Positions 5,252 to 13,796 of a DNA stretch of 15,866 bases are shown one piece after another. The stretch comes from Chloroflexota bacterium (lineage in GTDB: Bacteria; Chloroflexota; UBA6077). The translations under genes and the position numbers were made by a program. The stretch lies in NCBI GenBank assembly GCA_023380955.1, contig JAMCTB010000075.1, forward strand, positions 1 to 15,866, in the 5' to 3' direction. The notes beneath the pieces are model-generated. The model was not told the origin of the DNA. It was given only the letters and a program-made list of their open reading frames with translations, and made no database searches. Numbering within the stretch: position 1 is the stretch's first letter; the number at the start of each line of letters is the position of its first letter.

Positions 5252-6394
5252 TCACGGAATCTCGGTGCCCCGCCCCTCCCTGGACGCGATCAGATGGCCT
5301 AGCTCCGAGTAGTTGGGATCGCCGCCCAACTGCACGACGTCGTCCGCCGGGACCCCCGCTCTCAGAAGGGGTCCGGCCACGTCCTTCAGCAGGTCCGGAA
5401 CGTACGATTTCACCAGCTCGCATCGGTCCCCTAACGGACGGATGGCATATTCGGCAAGGCCACCGGGCACCAGGGCAGTCTCCAGCCTTTGCAGGATCAA
5501 CTCCTCCGACTCGCCGCCGGTGGACCGCAGGGAAACGGCTCCTTCCAGCGCGGTGACGATGTGAAACCGCCCCCCGGGCTGCTGAAGGACGCGGGATTCC
5601 GTCGCCAGTAGCTCCGCGGCGAAGTAGCTGCAGGCGCACAAGAAGCGGCGACGGTAGCCCCCTTCGCGCAGCTCAACAGGCCGGATCTTGTGGGTGGAGA
5701 GGGGTGCCAGGCGGGCCACGTCCAGCGACTTGTCGACGTGAAGCTCTCGGGTGACTCCACCGGCCTCCTTCCTGCCCCAGTCGTACAGCCTGTAGGTCAG
5801 GTCCGAGGACTCCTGGAGCTCGTACACCATGAGCCCTTTGCCCAGGGCGTGGATCGTGCCGGCCGGGAGGAAGACCGTGTCGCCCTTGGCGACCGGGACG
5901 TAGTCCAGCACGTCGGTCACGGTGCCCGCATCCAGGGCCCGTTGGAGCTCGGTCCGGTCCAGCGGGCGATTCAAACCGTGGACTATGCGGGCTCCGGGCT
6001 CCGCCTCGAGGACGTACCACACCTCCGTCTTGCCGAAGGGTTGGTGCTCTCGCGCCCGGGAGTATCCGTCGTCCGGGTGCACCTGCACGGAGAGGGTGTC
6101 GTGGGCGTCGATCAGTTTGACCAGCAGGGGGAAGATGGTGTCGGGCCCCTTCGGAACCGAGCTGCCGAGGATTTCGCGGGGGAGCTCGTCGACGAGGCTC
6201 TTCAGGGTTCTTCCCTGCCAGGAACCGTTGGCGACGGCAAGACCGTCCCACACCACCCACACTTCGCCGATATTGCCTTCGCCCTCAGCCTTCACCCCCG
6301 CCAGCCCCTTCAGCTTCTGGCCCCCCCAGACCTTCTCCTTGGGAAGAAGCTCGAACTTGAGTGGGTAGAGCTGGTGGCGAGTCGATCGTCTCAT
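5252..6394 (-). CDS. manA: Mannose-6-phosphate isomerase, class I
   Basis: A 380-aa zinc-dependent cupin enzyme interconverting mannose-6-phosphate and fructose-6-phosphate. Class I hallmarks are present: the N-terminal PLKFELLPKEKVWGG, zinc ligands in SVQVHPDD (His106), Glu124 in GKTEVWYVLEA, and His182 in FLPAGTIHALG. The catalytic-region arginine motif appears in SSDLTYRLYDWGR (197-208). Short bacterial ManA proteins are about 315 aa; this one carries some 60 extra C-terminal residues (from about 315: DLLKDVAGPLLRAGVPADDV onward), of unknown role. The ATG at 6392-6394 is preceded by GGGAGG, about 11 nt away. No clear promoter was found. With the downstream-located mutase and deoxysugar reductase genes it suggests supply of mannose phosphates for GDP-sugars, although GDP-mannose pyrophosphorylase is not in the window. 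Confidence 0.93.
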   Translation of the reverse strand: MRRSTRHQLYPLKFELLPKEKVWGGQKLKGLAGVKAEGEGNIGEVWVVWDGLAVANGSWQGRTLKSLVDELPREILGSSVPKGPDTIFPLLVKLIDAHDTLSVQVHPDDGYSRAREHQPFGKTEVWYVLEAEPGARIVHGLNRPLDRTELQRALDAGTVTDVLDYVPVAKGDTVFLPAGTIHALGKGLMVYELQESSDLTYRLYDWGRKEAGGVTRELHVDKSLDVARLAPLSTHKIRPVELREGGYRRRFLCACSYFAAELLATESRVLQQPGGRFHIVTALEGAVSLRSTGGESEELILQRLETALVPGGLAEYAIRPLGDRCELVKSYVPDLLKDVAGPLLRAGVPADDVVQLGGDPNYSELGHLIASREGRGTEIP

Positions 6395-6484
6395 GGTGGG
6401 TGCATCCTCCCTTACGGTCGTCCATGGTCGGCCCGCGGCCCAGTCGTTTGTCTCGCCGGCAAGGTATGGACCAGACCGAGAAGT

Positions 6485-6556
6485 GCGGGAGGGCGAGGCT
6501 CCCGCCGAGCCATGTTCCGATGCATGGGTGGCTAGCCAGGAGGCTCGCCCTCCCGC
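6485..6556. repeat. GCGGGAGGGCGAG palindrome, copy 2
   Basis: A 72-nt hairpin with ends GCGGGAGGGCGAG (6485-6497) and CTCGCCCTCCCGC (6544-6556), which are perfectly complementary. The tip contains a second small stem, CCATG/CATGG. It fills the spacer between the phosphohexomutase stop (6581) and the manA start and could serve as a 3' end or processing signal for the mutase transcript. Confidence 0.75.
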
Positions 6557-6580
6557 AGTGTCGCCGACGGTGCCAGCGGA

Positions 6581-8008
6581 CTATCGCACGCCCGCGATGG
6601 TTTCCCCCATGTCCAGCATGCGGTTGACCCGCGCCGGATCGGTGGTTTCGGTGTAGATCCGCATCACCGGCTCGGTGCCGGAGAAGCGGATCAGCAGCCA
6701 GCTCCCGTCCTCCAGGATGAACTTGTTGCCGTCGGTGGTGTTCACCTCCACCACCCGCATCATGTCCATCTCGCTGGGGCGGTGCTCGCTGACACGGCGG
6801 ATGATCTCGGCCTTCCTGGCGGGATCGAAGTGGAAGTCCCGCCGGTCGTAGTAGTGGGCGCCCACCTTCTCGTACAGGTAGTGGATCACCTCGGAGAGGG
6901 GCTTGGTCAGCTTGATCTTCAGATCCAGCAGGAAGAGACCGGCCACGAAGGCGTCGCGCTCGGGGATGTGCCCCTTGAAGGCGAAGCCGCCGCTCTCCTC
7001 GCCGCCGATCAGGGCGTCCGTCTCCAGCATCTTCGGGGCGACGTACTTGAACCCCACGCCGGTCTCGTACACCGGCACTCCATACAGCTTGCCCAGCTTG
7101 TCGGCCATCACCGTGCTGGTCACCGTTCGGACGGCCGGGCCCCGCATCCGCCTGACCTCAAGCAGGTAGAGGAACAGCAGGGCGTACATCTGGAGCTGGT
7201 TGACGAAGTTGCCGTTCTCGTCCACCGCCCCGATCCGGTCGGCGTCCCCATCGGTGGCAAGCCCCACGTCGGCCTTGTGGGTGCGCACGGCCTCCATAGT
7301 CTCCGCTACGTTGGGTGGGATGGGCTCCGGGTTGATGCCCGGGAAGATGGGGTTTCGCTGCGACCGGATGTTATGGACTCGGGTAGTGCCTCCCCGCAGC
7401 AGCGCGTCGAAGTATCCCGCCCCGACCCCGTACATGGCATCGGCGACGACGTTCAAACCGGCATTCTTGATGGCGTTCACGTCGACCAGGCGGCCGATCT
7501 GCTCGAAGTAGGCGGGCTTCGGGTCGAAGTAGTTGACGGTCCCAGCCTTGACCAGCTCTTCGAGTCTCTTTCGCTGCACCCCACCGCCGGCCTGGACCTG
7601 CCGGACCTGGGCCTCGATCTTCTCCAGGATCTCGGGCGAGGCGGCTCCCGCGTACTCGGGCCGGAACTTGATCCCGTTCCACACCCCGGGGTTGTGGCTG
7701 GCGGTGACCATCACCGCCCCCGCGGCCTTCTGGGCGAGGATCGAGTAGGACACCACGGGGGTCGGCGCCGCCTCCTGGCAGAGCCAGACCTTGATGCCGT
7801 TGGAGCCCACCACCTCCGCCACCGCCGCGGCGAAGCCCTCGGAGGCGAACCGGAAGTCGTAGCCCACTACCAAGCCGTTGGTGGCCTTGCCGCTCTCCTT
7901 GAGATAGTTGGCTATGCCCTGGGCAACGATCCGCACGTTGTCGTAGGTGAAGTCTTCGGCGATGACCCCGCGCCAACCATCGGTGCCAAACTTGATCTCT
8001 GTTGCCAC
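6581..8008 (-). CDS. Alpha-D-phosphohexomutase (phosphoglucomutase/phosphomannomutase family)
   Basis: A 475-aa enzyme that moves phosphate between O-6 and O-1 of a hexose. All four family loops are intact: the phosphoserine loop TASHNP (102-107, Ser104), the magnesium loop DGDADR (253-258), the sugar loop GEESGG (336-341) and the phosphate-binding loop RFSGTEP (441-447). The N-terminus EIKFGTDGWRGVIAEDF is typical. GEESGG rather than GEMSGH does not decide between glucose and mannose phosphate; a neighbouring manA and RMD-type reductase favour a role in making mannose-1-phosphate, but glucose-1-phosphate is equally possible. The start codon is GTG (8006-8008), supported by GAGGAGGG close upstream. 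A plausible promoter is at 8113-8142. The length is normal. Confidence 0.93.
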   Translation of the reverse strand: MATEIKFGTDGWRGVIAEDFTYDNVRIVAQGIANYLKESGKATNGLVVGYDFRFASEGFAAAVAEVVGSNGIKVWLCQEAAPTPVVSYSILAQKAAGAVMVTASHNPGVWNGIKFRPEYAGAASPEILEKIEAQVRQVQAGGGVQRKRLEELVKAGTVNYFDPKPAYFEQIGRLVDVNAIKNAGLNVVADAMYGVGAGYFDALLRGGTTRVHNIRSQRNPIFPGINPEPIPPNVAETMEAVRTHKADVGLATDGDADRIGAVDENGNFVNQLQMYALLFLYLLEVRRMRGPAVRTVTSTVMADKLGKLYGVPVYETGVGFKYVAPKMLETDALIGGEESGGFAFKGHIPERDAFVAGLFLLDLKIKLTKPLSEVIHYLYEKVGAHYYDRRDFHFDPARKAEIIRRVSEHRPSEMDMMRVVEVNTTDGNKFILEDGSWLLIRFSGTEPVMRIYTETTDPARVNRMLDMGETIAGVR

Positions 8009-8112
8009 CTGGCCCTCCTCAGCAAAACAGTGGGACGCCGTGGGCTGTGGCCAGCCTCCGAGGGTCCCCTCTCAGGTGCGGTCGCCCGCTGCTTAAACTC
8101 TCTTCAAGCCCT

Positions 8113-8142
8113 AGTTTAGCGAGTCTACAGGGGAATTATCAA
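8113..8142 (-). promoter_or_regulatory. Candidate promoter for the phosphohexomutase gene
   Basis: On the minus strand TTGATA (8137-8142) and TAAACT (8113-8118) are separated by 18 nt, five and four matches to the sigma-70 consensus. It would start a leader of about 100 nt. It lies just after the stop of the deoxysugar reductase gene. Confidence 0.45.
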
Positions 8143-8165
8143 ACGTGGGAGGGGTAGGGGGGAAG

Positions 8166-9149
8166 CTACTTGTTGGCCGACAGGGTCTCCCGCCACCAGT
8201 TGAGGGTGTCCGTGAGGGTGCGTTCCAGGGGTATCTCCGCCTTCCAGCCCGTAAGCGACCGGAGCTTGCCGCAGTCGGCGACTATCCGCGGGATGTCGGA
8301 GGGGCGAAGCCGTTCGGGATCCTGTTCGATCCCCAGGGAGATCCGGCTCTGGGCCAGCAGCAGGTCGAGCAGCCGGCGTATCGATACCGCTCGCTCGCTC
8401 CCCAGGTTGTAGACGTCGCCGGGCACTCCCAGTGTCACCGCCAGGTGGTAGCCCCGGACGATGTCGCGGACGTCGGTGTAGTCCCGCTCGGCCTCCAGAT
8501 TGCCCACCTTGAGAACGGCCGGCCTCAGGCCCAGCTCGGCCTCGGCTATCTGGCGCGCGAAGCTGGAGGCCACGAACCGGTCGCTCTGGCCGGGACCGAT
8601 GTGGTTGAAGGGTCGGACGCGAACGATGGGTAGGTCGTAGGCCAGCTGGTACTGGTAGCCCAGCAGGTCCTGGCCCACCTTGCTGACGGCGTAGGGGTTG
8701 GCCGGCCGGAAGGGGGTGGTCTCCTTGACGGGGAGATCCCCCGGCTCCACCATCCCGTACTCTTCGTTGGAGCCCACGACCATGATGGTAGGCCGTCCTC
8801 CCCAGGCCAGAACTGCCTGGAAGAGGTTCACCTGCCCGACGATGTTGTTGACGAGGGTGCCGGTTGGATCGGCGAAGGCGGTGGGTACGAAGGCCTGGGC
8901 AGCCAGATGAAAGATCCAGGTGGGCTGCACCCTTTCCACGATCTCGCGCATCCGGTCGGTCTCCATCAGGTTGCCGATCAGAACCTCGAGTCTGGGGCCC
9001 AGCTCTGCCTCGACGTCGGCCGTCGGTTCGCCCGGGCGGGCGATGCCGTAGATCTTGGCCGTGGTGGTGGTGGCCAGATACCTGGCCAGGTGCTTTCCCA
9101 CGAAGCCGGCCATTCCTGTGATGAGTGCCCTGGGTTCAGTGTGCGTCAC
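8166..9149 (-). CDS. rmd: NAD(P)-dependent sugar-nucleotide reductase, GDP-4-dehydro-6-deoxy-D-mannose reductase (RMD) type
   Basis: A 327-aa short-chain dehydrogenase of the extended (epimerase/dehydratase) type. It has a GMAGFVG dinucleotide motif (12-18) and the catalytic Ser127 with Tyr153-x3-Lys157 (NPYAVSK). The PFNHIGPGQ (180-188), VGNLEAERDYTDVRD (215-229) and RLRPSDIP (280-287) blocks are shared by the GMD/RMD branch. RMD reduces GDP-4-keto-6-deoxymannose to GDP-D-rhamnose; I favour it over the dehydratase because GSNEEYG (126-132) lacks the usual dehydratase Thr/Glu pair and the chain is short. GDP-mannose 4,6-dehydratase remains the alternative. The start is GTG 9147-9149, the only one possible because an in-frame TGA lies two codons upstream; the Shine-Dalgarno is weak. 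It likely contributes to cell-surface glycans together with manA and the mutase. Confidence 0.82.
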   Translation of the reverse strand: MTHTEPRALITGMAGFVGKHLARYLATTTTAKIYGIARPGEPTADVEAELGPRLEVLIGNLMETDRMREIVERVQPTWIFHLAAQAFVPTAFADPTGTLVNNIVGQVNLFQAVLAWGGRPTIMVVGSNEEYGMVEPGDLPVKETTPFRPANPYAVSKVGQDLLGYQYQLAYDLPIVRVRPFNHIGPGQSDRFVASSFARQIAEAELGLRPAVLKVGNLEAERDYTDVRDIVRGYHLAVTLGVPGDVYNLGSERAVSIRRLLDLLLAQSRISLGIEQDPERLRPSDIPRIVADCGKLRSLTGWKAEIPLERTLTDTLNWWRETLSANK

Positions 9150-9168
9150 GCTTCAACCAATCCCCGAT

Positions 9169-9272
9169 GTTGGGTGTCGGGAGGGCGAGCCTCCCGGCGA
9201 GCCACGTGTCCACCTCGTAAGGCGGCTCGGCAGGAGCCTCGCCCTCCCGCGGGACGTTCAACCACCCCCAAC
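9169..9272. repeat. GCGGGAGGGCGAG palindrome, copy 3
   Basis: The core hairpin runs CGGGAGGGCGAG (9178-9189) to CTCGCCCTCCCG (9238-9249). The inner arms GCGAGCC and GGCTCGGCAGGAGCC continue the fold. The flanks GTTGGGTG (9169-9176) and CACCCCCAAC (9263-9272) are imperfectly inverted. It separates metK from the deoxysugar reductase gene and may end the SAM operon transcript. Confidence 0.7.
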
Positions 9273-9284
9273 CAATGGTAGCTG

Positions 9285-10562
9285 TTACGCCTCGGTTCCC
9301 GCAAGGGTCTTGCCGGCCTTGTGGCCGTTGCCGGACCGGTTCTCCATGGGGCCAAGCCCCGCCTCGGCCCGCAGGGCGGCCGCCTTGTCGGTGATCTCCC
9401 AGGGGGCGTCGATGTCGTTGCGACCGAAGTGGCCGTAGGCCGCGGTGGCCTTGTAGATGGGCCGGCGCAGCTGCAGGTGGTGGATGATGGCGGCCGGCCT
9501 CAGGTCGAAGTGCTTCTTGACCAGCTCCAGGATCTTGGCCGGGGCCACCTTCTCGGTGCCGAAGGTCTCGATCATGATGGACAGCGGCCTCGCCACGCCG
9601 ATGGCGTAGGAGATCTGGATCTCGAACCGCTCGGCCAGGCTGGCGGCCACCACGTTCTTGGCCACGTATCGGGCCATGTATGCGCCGGATCGGTCCACCT
9701 TCGTCGGATCCTTGCCGGAGAAGGCGCCGCCACCGTGGCGGGCCATGCCGCCGTAGGTGTCCACGATGATCTTGCGGCCGGTCAGGCCCGCGTCGCCCAT
9801 CGGGCCACCTATGACGAAGCGCCCGGTCGGGTTGACGTAATACTTGGTCTTGTCGTCCAGCATGTTGGCCGGGATGATCTGCCTGACGACCTCCTCCAGG
9901 ATGTCGGTGCGGATCTTCTCGTAGTCGGTGACCGGGTCGTGCTGGGCGGCGATGACGACGGTGTCGACCCTCTTCGGCTTGCCCTGGGAGTACTCCACCG
10001 TCACCTGGGACTTGCCGTCGGGCCTCAGGTAGGGGAGCACCTTCTCCTTGCGCACCAGCGACAGCTGCTTGCACAGCTTGTGGGCCAGGGAGATGGGCAG
10101 CGGCATCAACTCCTCGGTCTCGTTGCAGGCGAAGCCGATCATCATGCCCTGGTCGCCGGCACCGGTGGCCTCGATCGCCCTGTCCCACGCCTCGCCGGAT
10201 CTCACTTCCAGCGCCTTGTTCACGCCCTGGGCGATGTCCGGCGACTGCCCCTTGATGGAGACGATCACGCCGCAGGTCTCGGCGTCGAAGCCGTACTTGG
10301 CCCTGGTGTAGCCCACGTCCCTGACGGTGTTCCGAACGATCTCAGGGATGTCCACGTAGCAGTTGGTGGTGATCTCGCCGGCCACCAGAACCAGGCCGGT
10401 GGTAGCGGCGGTCTCGCAGGCGACCCGACCGTTGGGGTCCTGCTCGATGATCGCATCCAGCACGGCATCCGAGATCTGGTCGCACAGCTTATCCGGATGC
10501 CCTTCGGTGACCGATTCCGAGGTGAAGAAGCTCTGCTCGGCCGACATGAAGGTGTTGCTCAT
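9285..10562 (-). CDS. metK: S-adenosylmethionine synthetase (methionine adenosyltransferase)
   Basis: A 425-aa cytoplasmic enzyme forming SAM from methionine and ATP, releasing phosphate and pyrophosphate. Signature motifs are intact: TEGHPDK (19-25), GAGDQGM (134-140), GGGAFSGKD (277-285) and, near the end, YGHFGRND (376-383). The length is slightly above the usual 385-405 aa because of a Gly/Lys/Ala-rich tail (from about residue 405). The ATG at 10560-10562 has AGGAG seven bases upstream; longer readings of this frame run over ahcY and are not real. It is the last gene of the operon behind the SAM-I riboswitch, so its own product would lower its expression. A 39-nt hairpin separates it from ahcY, which may adjust the relative expression of the two. 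Confidence 0.97.
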   Translation of the reverse strand: MSNTFMSAEQSFFTSESVTEGHPDKLCDQISDAVLDAIIEQDPNGRVACETAATTGLVLVAGEITTNCYVDIPEIVRNTVRDVGYTRAKYGFDAETCGVIVSIKGQSPDIAQGVNKALEVRSGEAWDRAIEATGAGDQGMMIGFACNETEELMPLPISLAHKLCKQLSLVRKEKVLPYLRPDGKSQVTVEYSQGKPKRVDTVVIAAQHDPVTDYEKIRTDILEEVVRQIIPANMLDDKTKYYVNPTGRFVIGGPMGDAGLTGRKIIVDTYGGMARHGGGAFSGKDPTKVDRSGAYMARYVAKNVVAASLAERFEIQISYAIGVARPLSIMIETFGTEKVAPAKILELVKKHFDLRPAAIIHHLQLRRPIYKATAAYGHFGRNDIDAPWEITDKAAALRAEAGLGPMENRSGNGHKAGKTLAGTEA

Positions 10563-10582
10563 TCTCTCGCTCCTCTCTCTGC

Positions 10583-10621
10583 AGCCATCAGCTATCAGCC
10601 AGAAGCTGATGGCTGATGGCT
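10583..10621. repeat. AGCCATCAGC-type hairpin between ahcY and metK
   Basis: AGCCATCAGCTATCAGC (10583-10599) pairs with GCTGATGGCTGATGGCT (10605-10621) with one G-U-type mismatch around a 5-nt loop. It is related to the repeat at 13766-13796. It fills the ahcY-metK gap and is not followed by a U-run, so it is more likely a stabilising or processing stem than a terminator. Confidence 0.65.
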
Positions 10622-10624
10622 CAC

Positions 10625-11914
<1,290 letters not shown>

Positions 11915-11942
11915 TCACTAAGCTGTCGGTTACAACGTTGAG

Positions 11943-12947
11943 CTAGCTGCTCTGGTAACTACTCTGCCGGTGCCGACCTAACCCCCCCGCCCAGGAGAAA
12001 GCCAGCCGCTGGCAGTCGTCGGCGTGCTTGCAGCTGTGCTCGAAGAAGGTGAGCCGCTGGAACTCCTGGTATCTCTCCTCTATCTCCTCCCGTGTGGCGG
12101 AGAGGAGCCGGTTGACGCTGAAGTCCTCCACGGTGAAGGAGGCGATGACGCTGCCGTGAACCATCGCCTTGCGGATGCCGGTGGTGCTGAAGTCGCCGGT
12201 GCTGGCCAGGTAGCCCAGGAAGCCACCGGCGAAGGAGTCGCCTGCCCCCGTGGGGTCTTTCACGCTCTCCAGGGGATAGGCGGGGGCGATGAAGATCTCC
12301 TCGCCCACGTCCTGGGATATCATCAGCGCCCCATACTCACCCTTCTTGATGATGATCGCCTTTGGGCCAAGGGCCAGGATGCTGCGGGCCGCCGCCAGCA
12401 GACTGTAGTTCTGGGCGTACTGGCGCACCTCGGCCTCGTTCAGGAGGACGATGTCCACCCTCTGGATGACCCGGGTCAGATCCTCTTTCTTGCGCTCGAT
12501 CCAGTAGTTCATGGAGTCGAGAACGGTCAGCCGGGGCGAGCCGGTCTGGGCCAGGACGTCCATCTGCAGGTTGGGATCGATGTTCCCCAGGAACACCAGC
12601 TTGCTGGCCCGATAGTCCGCGGGCAGCGCGGGGTGGAAGTCCACCAGCACGTTCAGCTGGGTGTCCAGGGTGTGGGCCGTGTTGAGGTCGAAATCGTACT
12701 GGCCCGCCCAGCGGAAGGTCCTGCCCGGCAGGGTCTGGAGCCCTGCCACCTCGACGTGGTGGCTCTTGAACAGCTGCCGGTACTTCTCCGGGAAATCCTG
12801 GCCGACCACGGCGACGATCTTGACGTCGGTGTAGTGCCGGGCGGCAAAGGCGAAGTAGGAGGCAGTCCCTCCGAGGGCCTCCTCCACCTTGCCGAAGGGG
12901 GTCTCCACGCTGTCCAGGGCGACGGTGCCCACGACCATCAGACTCAC
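11943..12947 (-). CDS. PfkB/ribokinase-family kinase, candidate adenosine kinase
   Basis: A 334-aa kinase of the PfkB family (sugar and nucleoside kinases). It has the N-terminal MSLMVVGTVALDSVETPFG with the Gly-Gly pair of the substrate site (GGTAS, 26-30), LNEAE (169-173), and the anion-hole/catalytic signature DPTGAGDSF (231-239, base Asp237). The GTG start at 12945-12947 overlaps the mtnP stop codon as GTGA, so translation is probably coupled; GGTGAT lies just upstream. The frame extends further upstream but that part overlaps mtnP. The last 30 residues (after about 302, HSCKHADDC onward) look like a non-family tail. The substrate cannot be read from sequence; this subfamily is usually annotated only as a sugar kinase. 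Position between mtnP and ahcY suggests adenosine to AMP. A methylthioribose kinase role is less likely, since that enzyme has a different fold. Confidence 0.85.
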   Translation of the reverse strand: MSLMVVGTVALDSVETPFGKVEEALGGTASYFAFAARHYTDVKIVAVVGQDFPEKYRQLFKSHHVEVAGLQTLPGRTFRWAGQYDFDLNTAHTLDTQLNVLVDFHPALPADYRASKLVFLGNIDPNLQMDVLAQTGSPRLTVLDSMNYWIERKKEDLTRVIQRVDIVLLNEAEVRQYAQNYSLLAAARSILALGPKAIIIKKGEYGALMISQDVGEEIFIAPAYPLESVKDPTGAGDSFAGGFLGYLASTGDFSTTGIRKAMVHGSVIASFTVEDFSVNRLLSATREEIEERYQEFQRLTFFEHSCKHADDCQRLAFSWAGGLGRHRQSSYQSS

Positions 12948-13750
12948 GATATCACCGCCGATTGAAGCGCCGACCCGCAACCGCAATGCTGCCGTTCCGT
13001 CGGGATAGCCGGGATCAGCTTGAAGATCATGTCCCTGACCCGCCGGTTGTTGTCGCCGAAAACCCTCATCACCTCCTCGGCGGTCACCGGCTCGATCCCG
13101 GTTCCCTCCAGGCCGACGTCGTAGTCGGTGATCAAGGAGATGTTGACGTAGCAGATCTCCAACTCCCGAGCCAGAGCCACCTCCGGGTACTGGGTCATAT
13201 TGATGATCTCCCACCCCATGCCGCTGAACCACTTGCTCTCGGCGCGGGTGCTGAAGCGAGGACCCTGGATCACCACGGCCGTCCCAGCGGGATGGACGGT
13301 GATGCCCAGCCGCTGGCCGGCCTCGATGGTCAGCTCCCGCAGCTCCGAACAGTAGGGGTCGGCGGTGCTGATGTGGATGGAGACCGGGCCGTCGTAGAAG
13401 GTATCCTTACGACCGGTGGTTCGGTCGACGAACTGGTCGCAGATGACGAAGTCGCCGGGCTTGATGTGGCGCTGCAGGCTGCCCACGGCGCTGGGGGCGA
13501 TGATGCGGGTGACCCCCAACGACTTCATGGCCCACAGGTTGGCCCGGTAGTTGATGGCGTGGGCCGGGTGCCTGTGGCCGTGCCCATGTCGGGGCAAAAA
13601 GGCCACCTTGCGGCCGCCGACCTCCCCCAGGGCGATCCTATCGCTGGGGGCGCCGTAGGGGGTGTTGATGGCCCTCTCCTCGACGTTCTCCAGCAGTTGG
13701 TAGAAGCCAGACCCTCCGAAGACGCCGATCTCTGCCACGGGTTGGTCCAT
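12944..13750 (-). CDS. mtnP: S-methyl-5'-thioadenosine phosphorylase
   Basis: A 268-aa trimeric-type nucleoside phosphorylase. It splits methylthioadenosine (MTA), the by-product of polyamine and other SAM-using reactions, into adenine and methylthioribose-1-phosphate. Seen: phosphate-site GVFGGSGFY (9-17), PRHGHGHRHPAHAINYRAN (53-71), GTAVVIQGPRFSTRAESK (156-173), INMTQYPE (183-190, MTA-specific N-M-T) and TDYDVG (208-213), whose aspartates favour 6-aminopurines over hypoxanthine or guanine. The start ATG 13748-13750 has GGAGGA upstream. It follows mtnA by 19 nt and overlaps the kinase by 4 nt. Some bacterial relatives also accept adenosine or inosine, so a broader purine role is possible. 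Confidence 0.95.
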   Translation of the reverse strand: MDQPVAEIGVFGGSGFYQLLENVEERAINTPYGAPSDRIALGEVGGRKVAFLPRHGHGHRHPAHAINYRANLWAMKSLGVTRIIAPSAVGSLQRHIKPGDFVICDQFVDRTTGRKDTFYDGPVSIHISTADPYCSELRELTIEAGQRLGITVHPAGTAVVIQGPRFSTRAESKWFSGMGWEIINMTQYPEVALARELEICYVNISLITDYDVGLEGTGIEPVTAEEVMRVFGDNNRRVRDMIFKLIPAIPTERQHCGCGSALQSAVIS

Positions 13751-13765
13751 GCTGTTGTCCTCCGT

Positions 13766-13796
13766 GCTATCAGCTATCAGCTCTTTGCTGACCGCT
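13766..13796. repeat. AGCTGATAGC repeat at the end of mtnA
   Basis: GCTATCAGCTATCAGC (13766-13781) followed by TCTTT and GCTGACCGCT forms an imperfect hairpin. It encodes the last residues and stop codon of mtnA (QQRADS), so the repeat has become part of the gene's 3' end. Related to 10583-10621. Confidence 0.6.

Noticed and set aside
6782..8119. 445-codon plus-strand open frame opposite the phosphohexomutase
   Set aside because: It is the complement of a gene with all catalytic motifs; its translation is rich in His/Gly/Val/Leu with no recognisable domain.
9178..9284. Peptide REGEAPAEP seen in frames over the palindromes
   Set aside because: This is the translation of the GCGGGAGGGCGAG repeat, not a protein.
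9321..10616. 431-codon plus-strand frame opposite metK
   Set aside because: Antisense shadow of a highly conserved gene; no start signal or domain.
12948..13232. Upstream extension of the PfkB kinase frame
   Set aside because: It overlaps mtnP entirely and lacks kinase features; the GTG at 12947 gives the normal family N-terminus.
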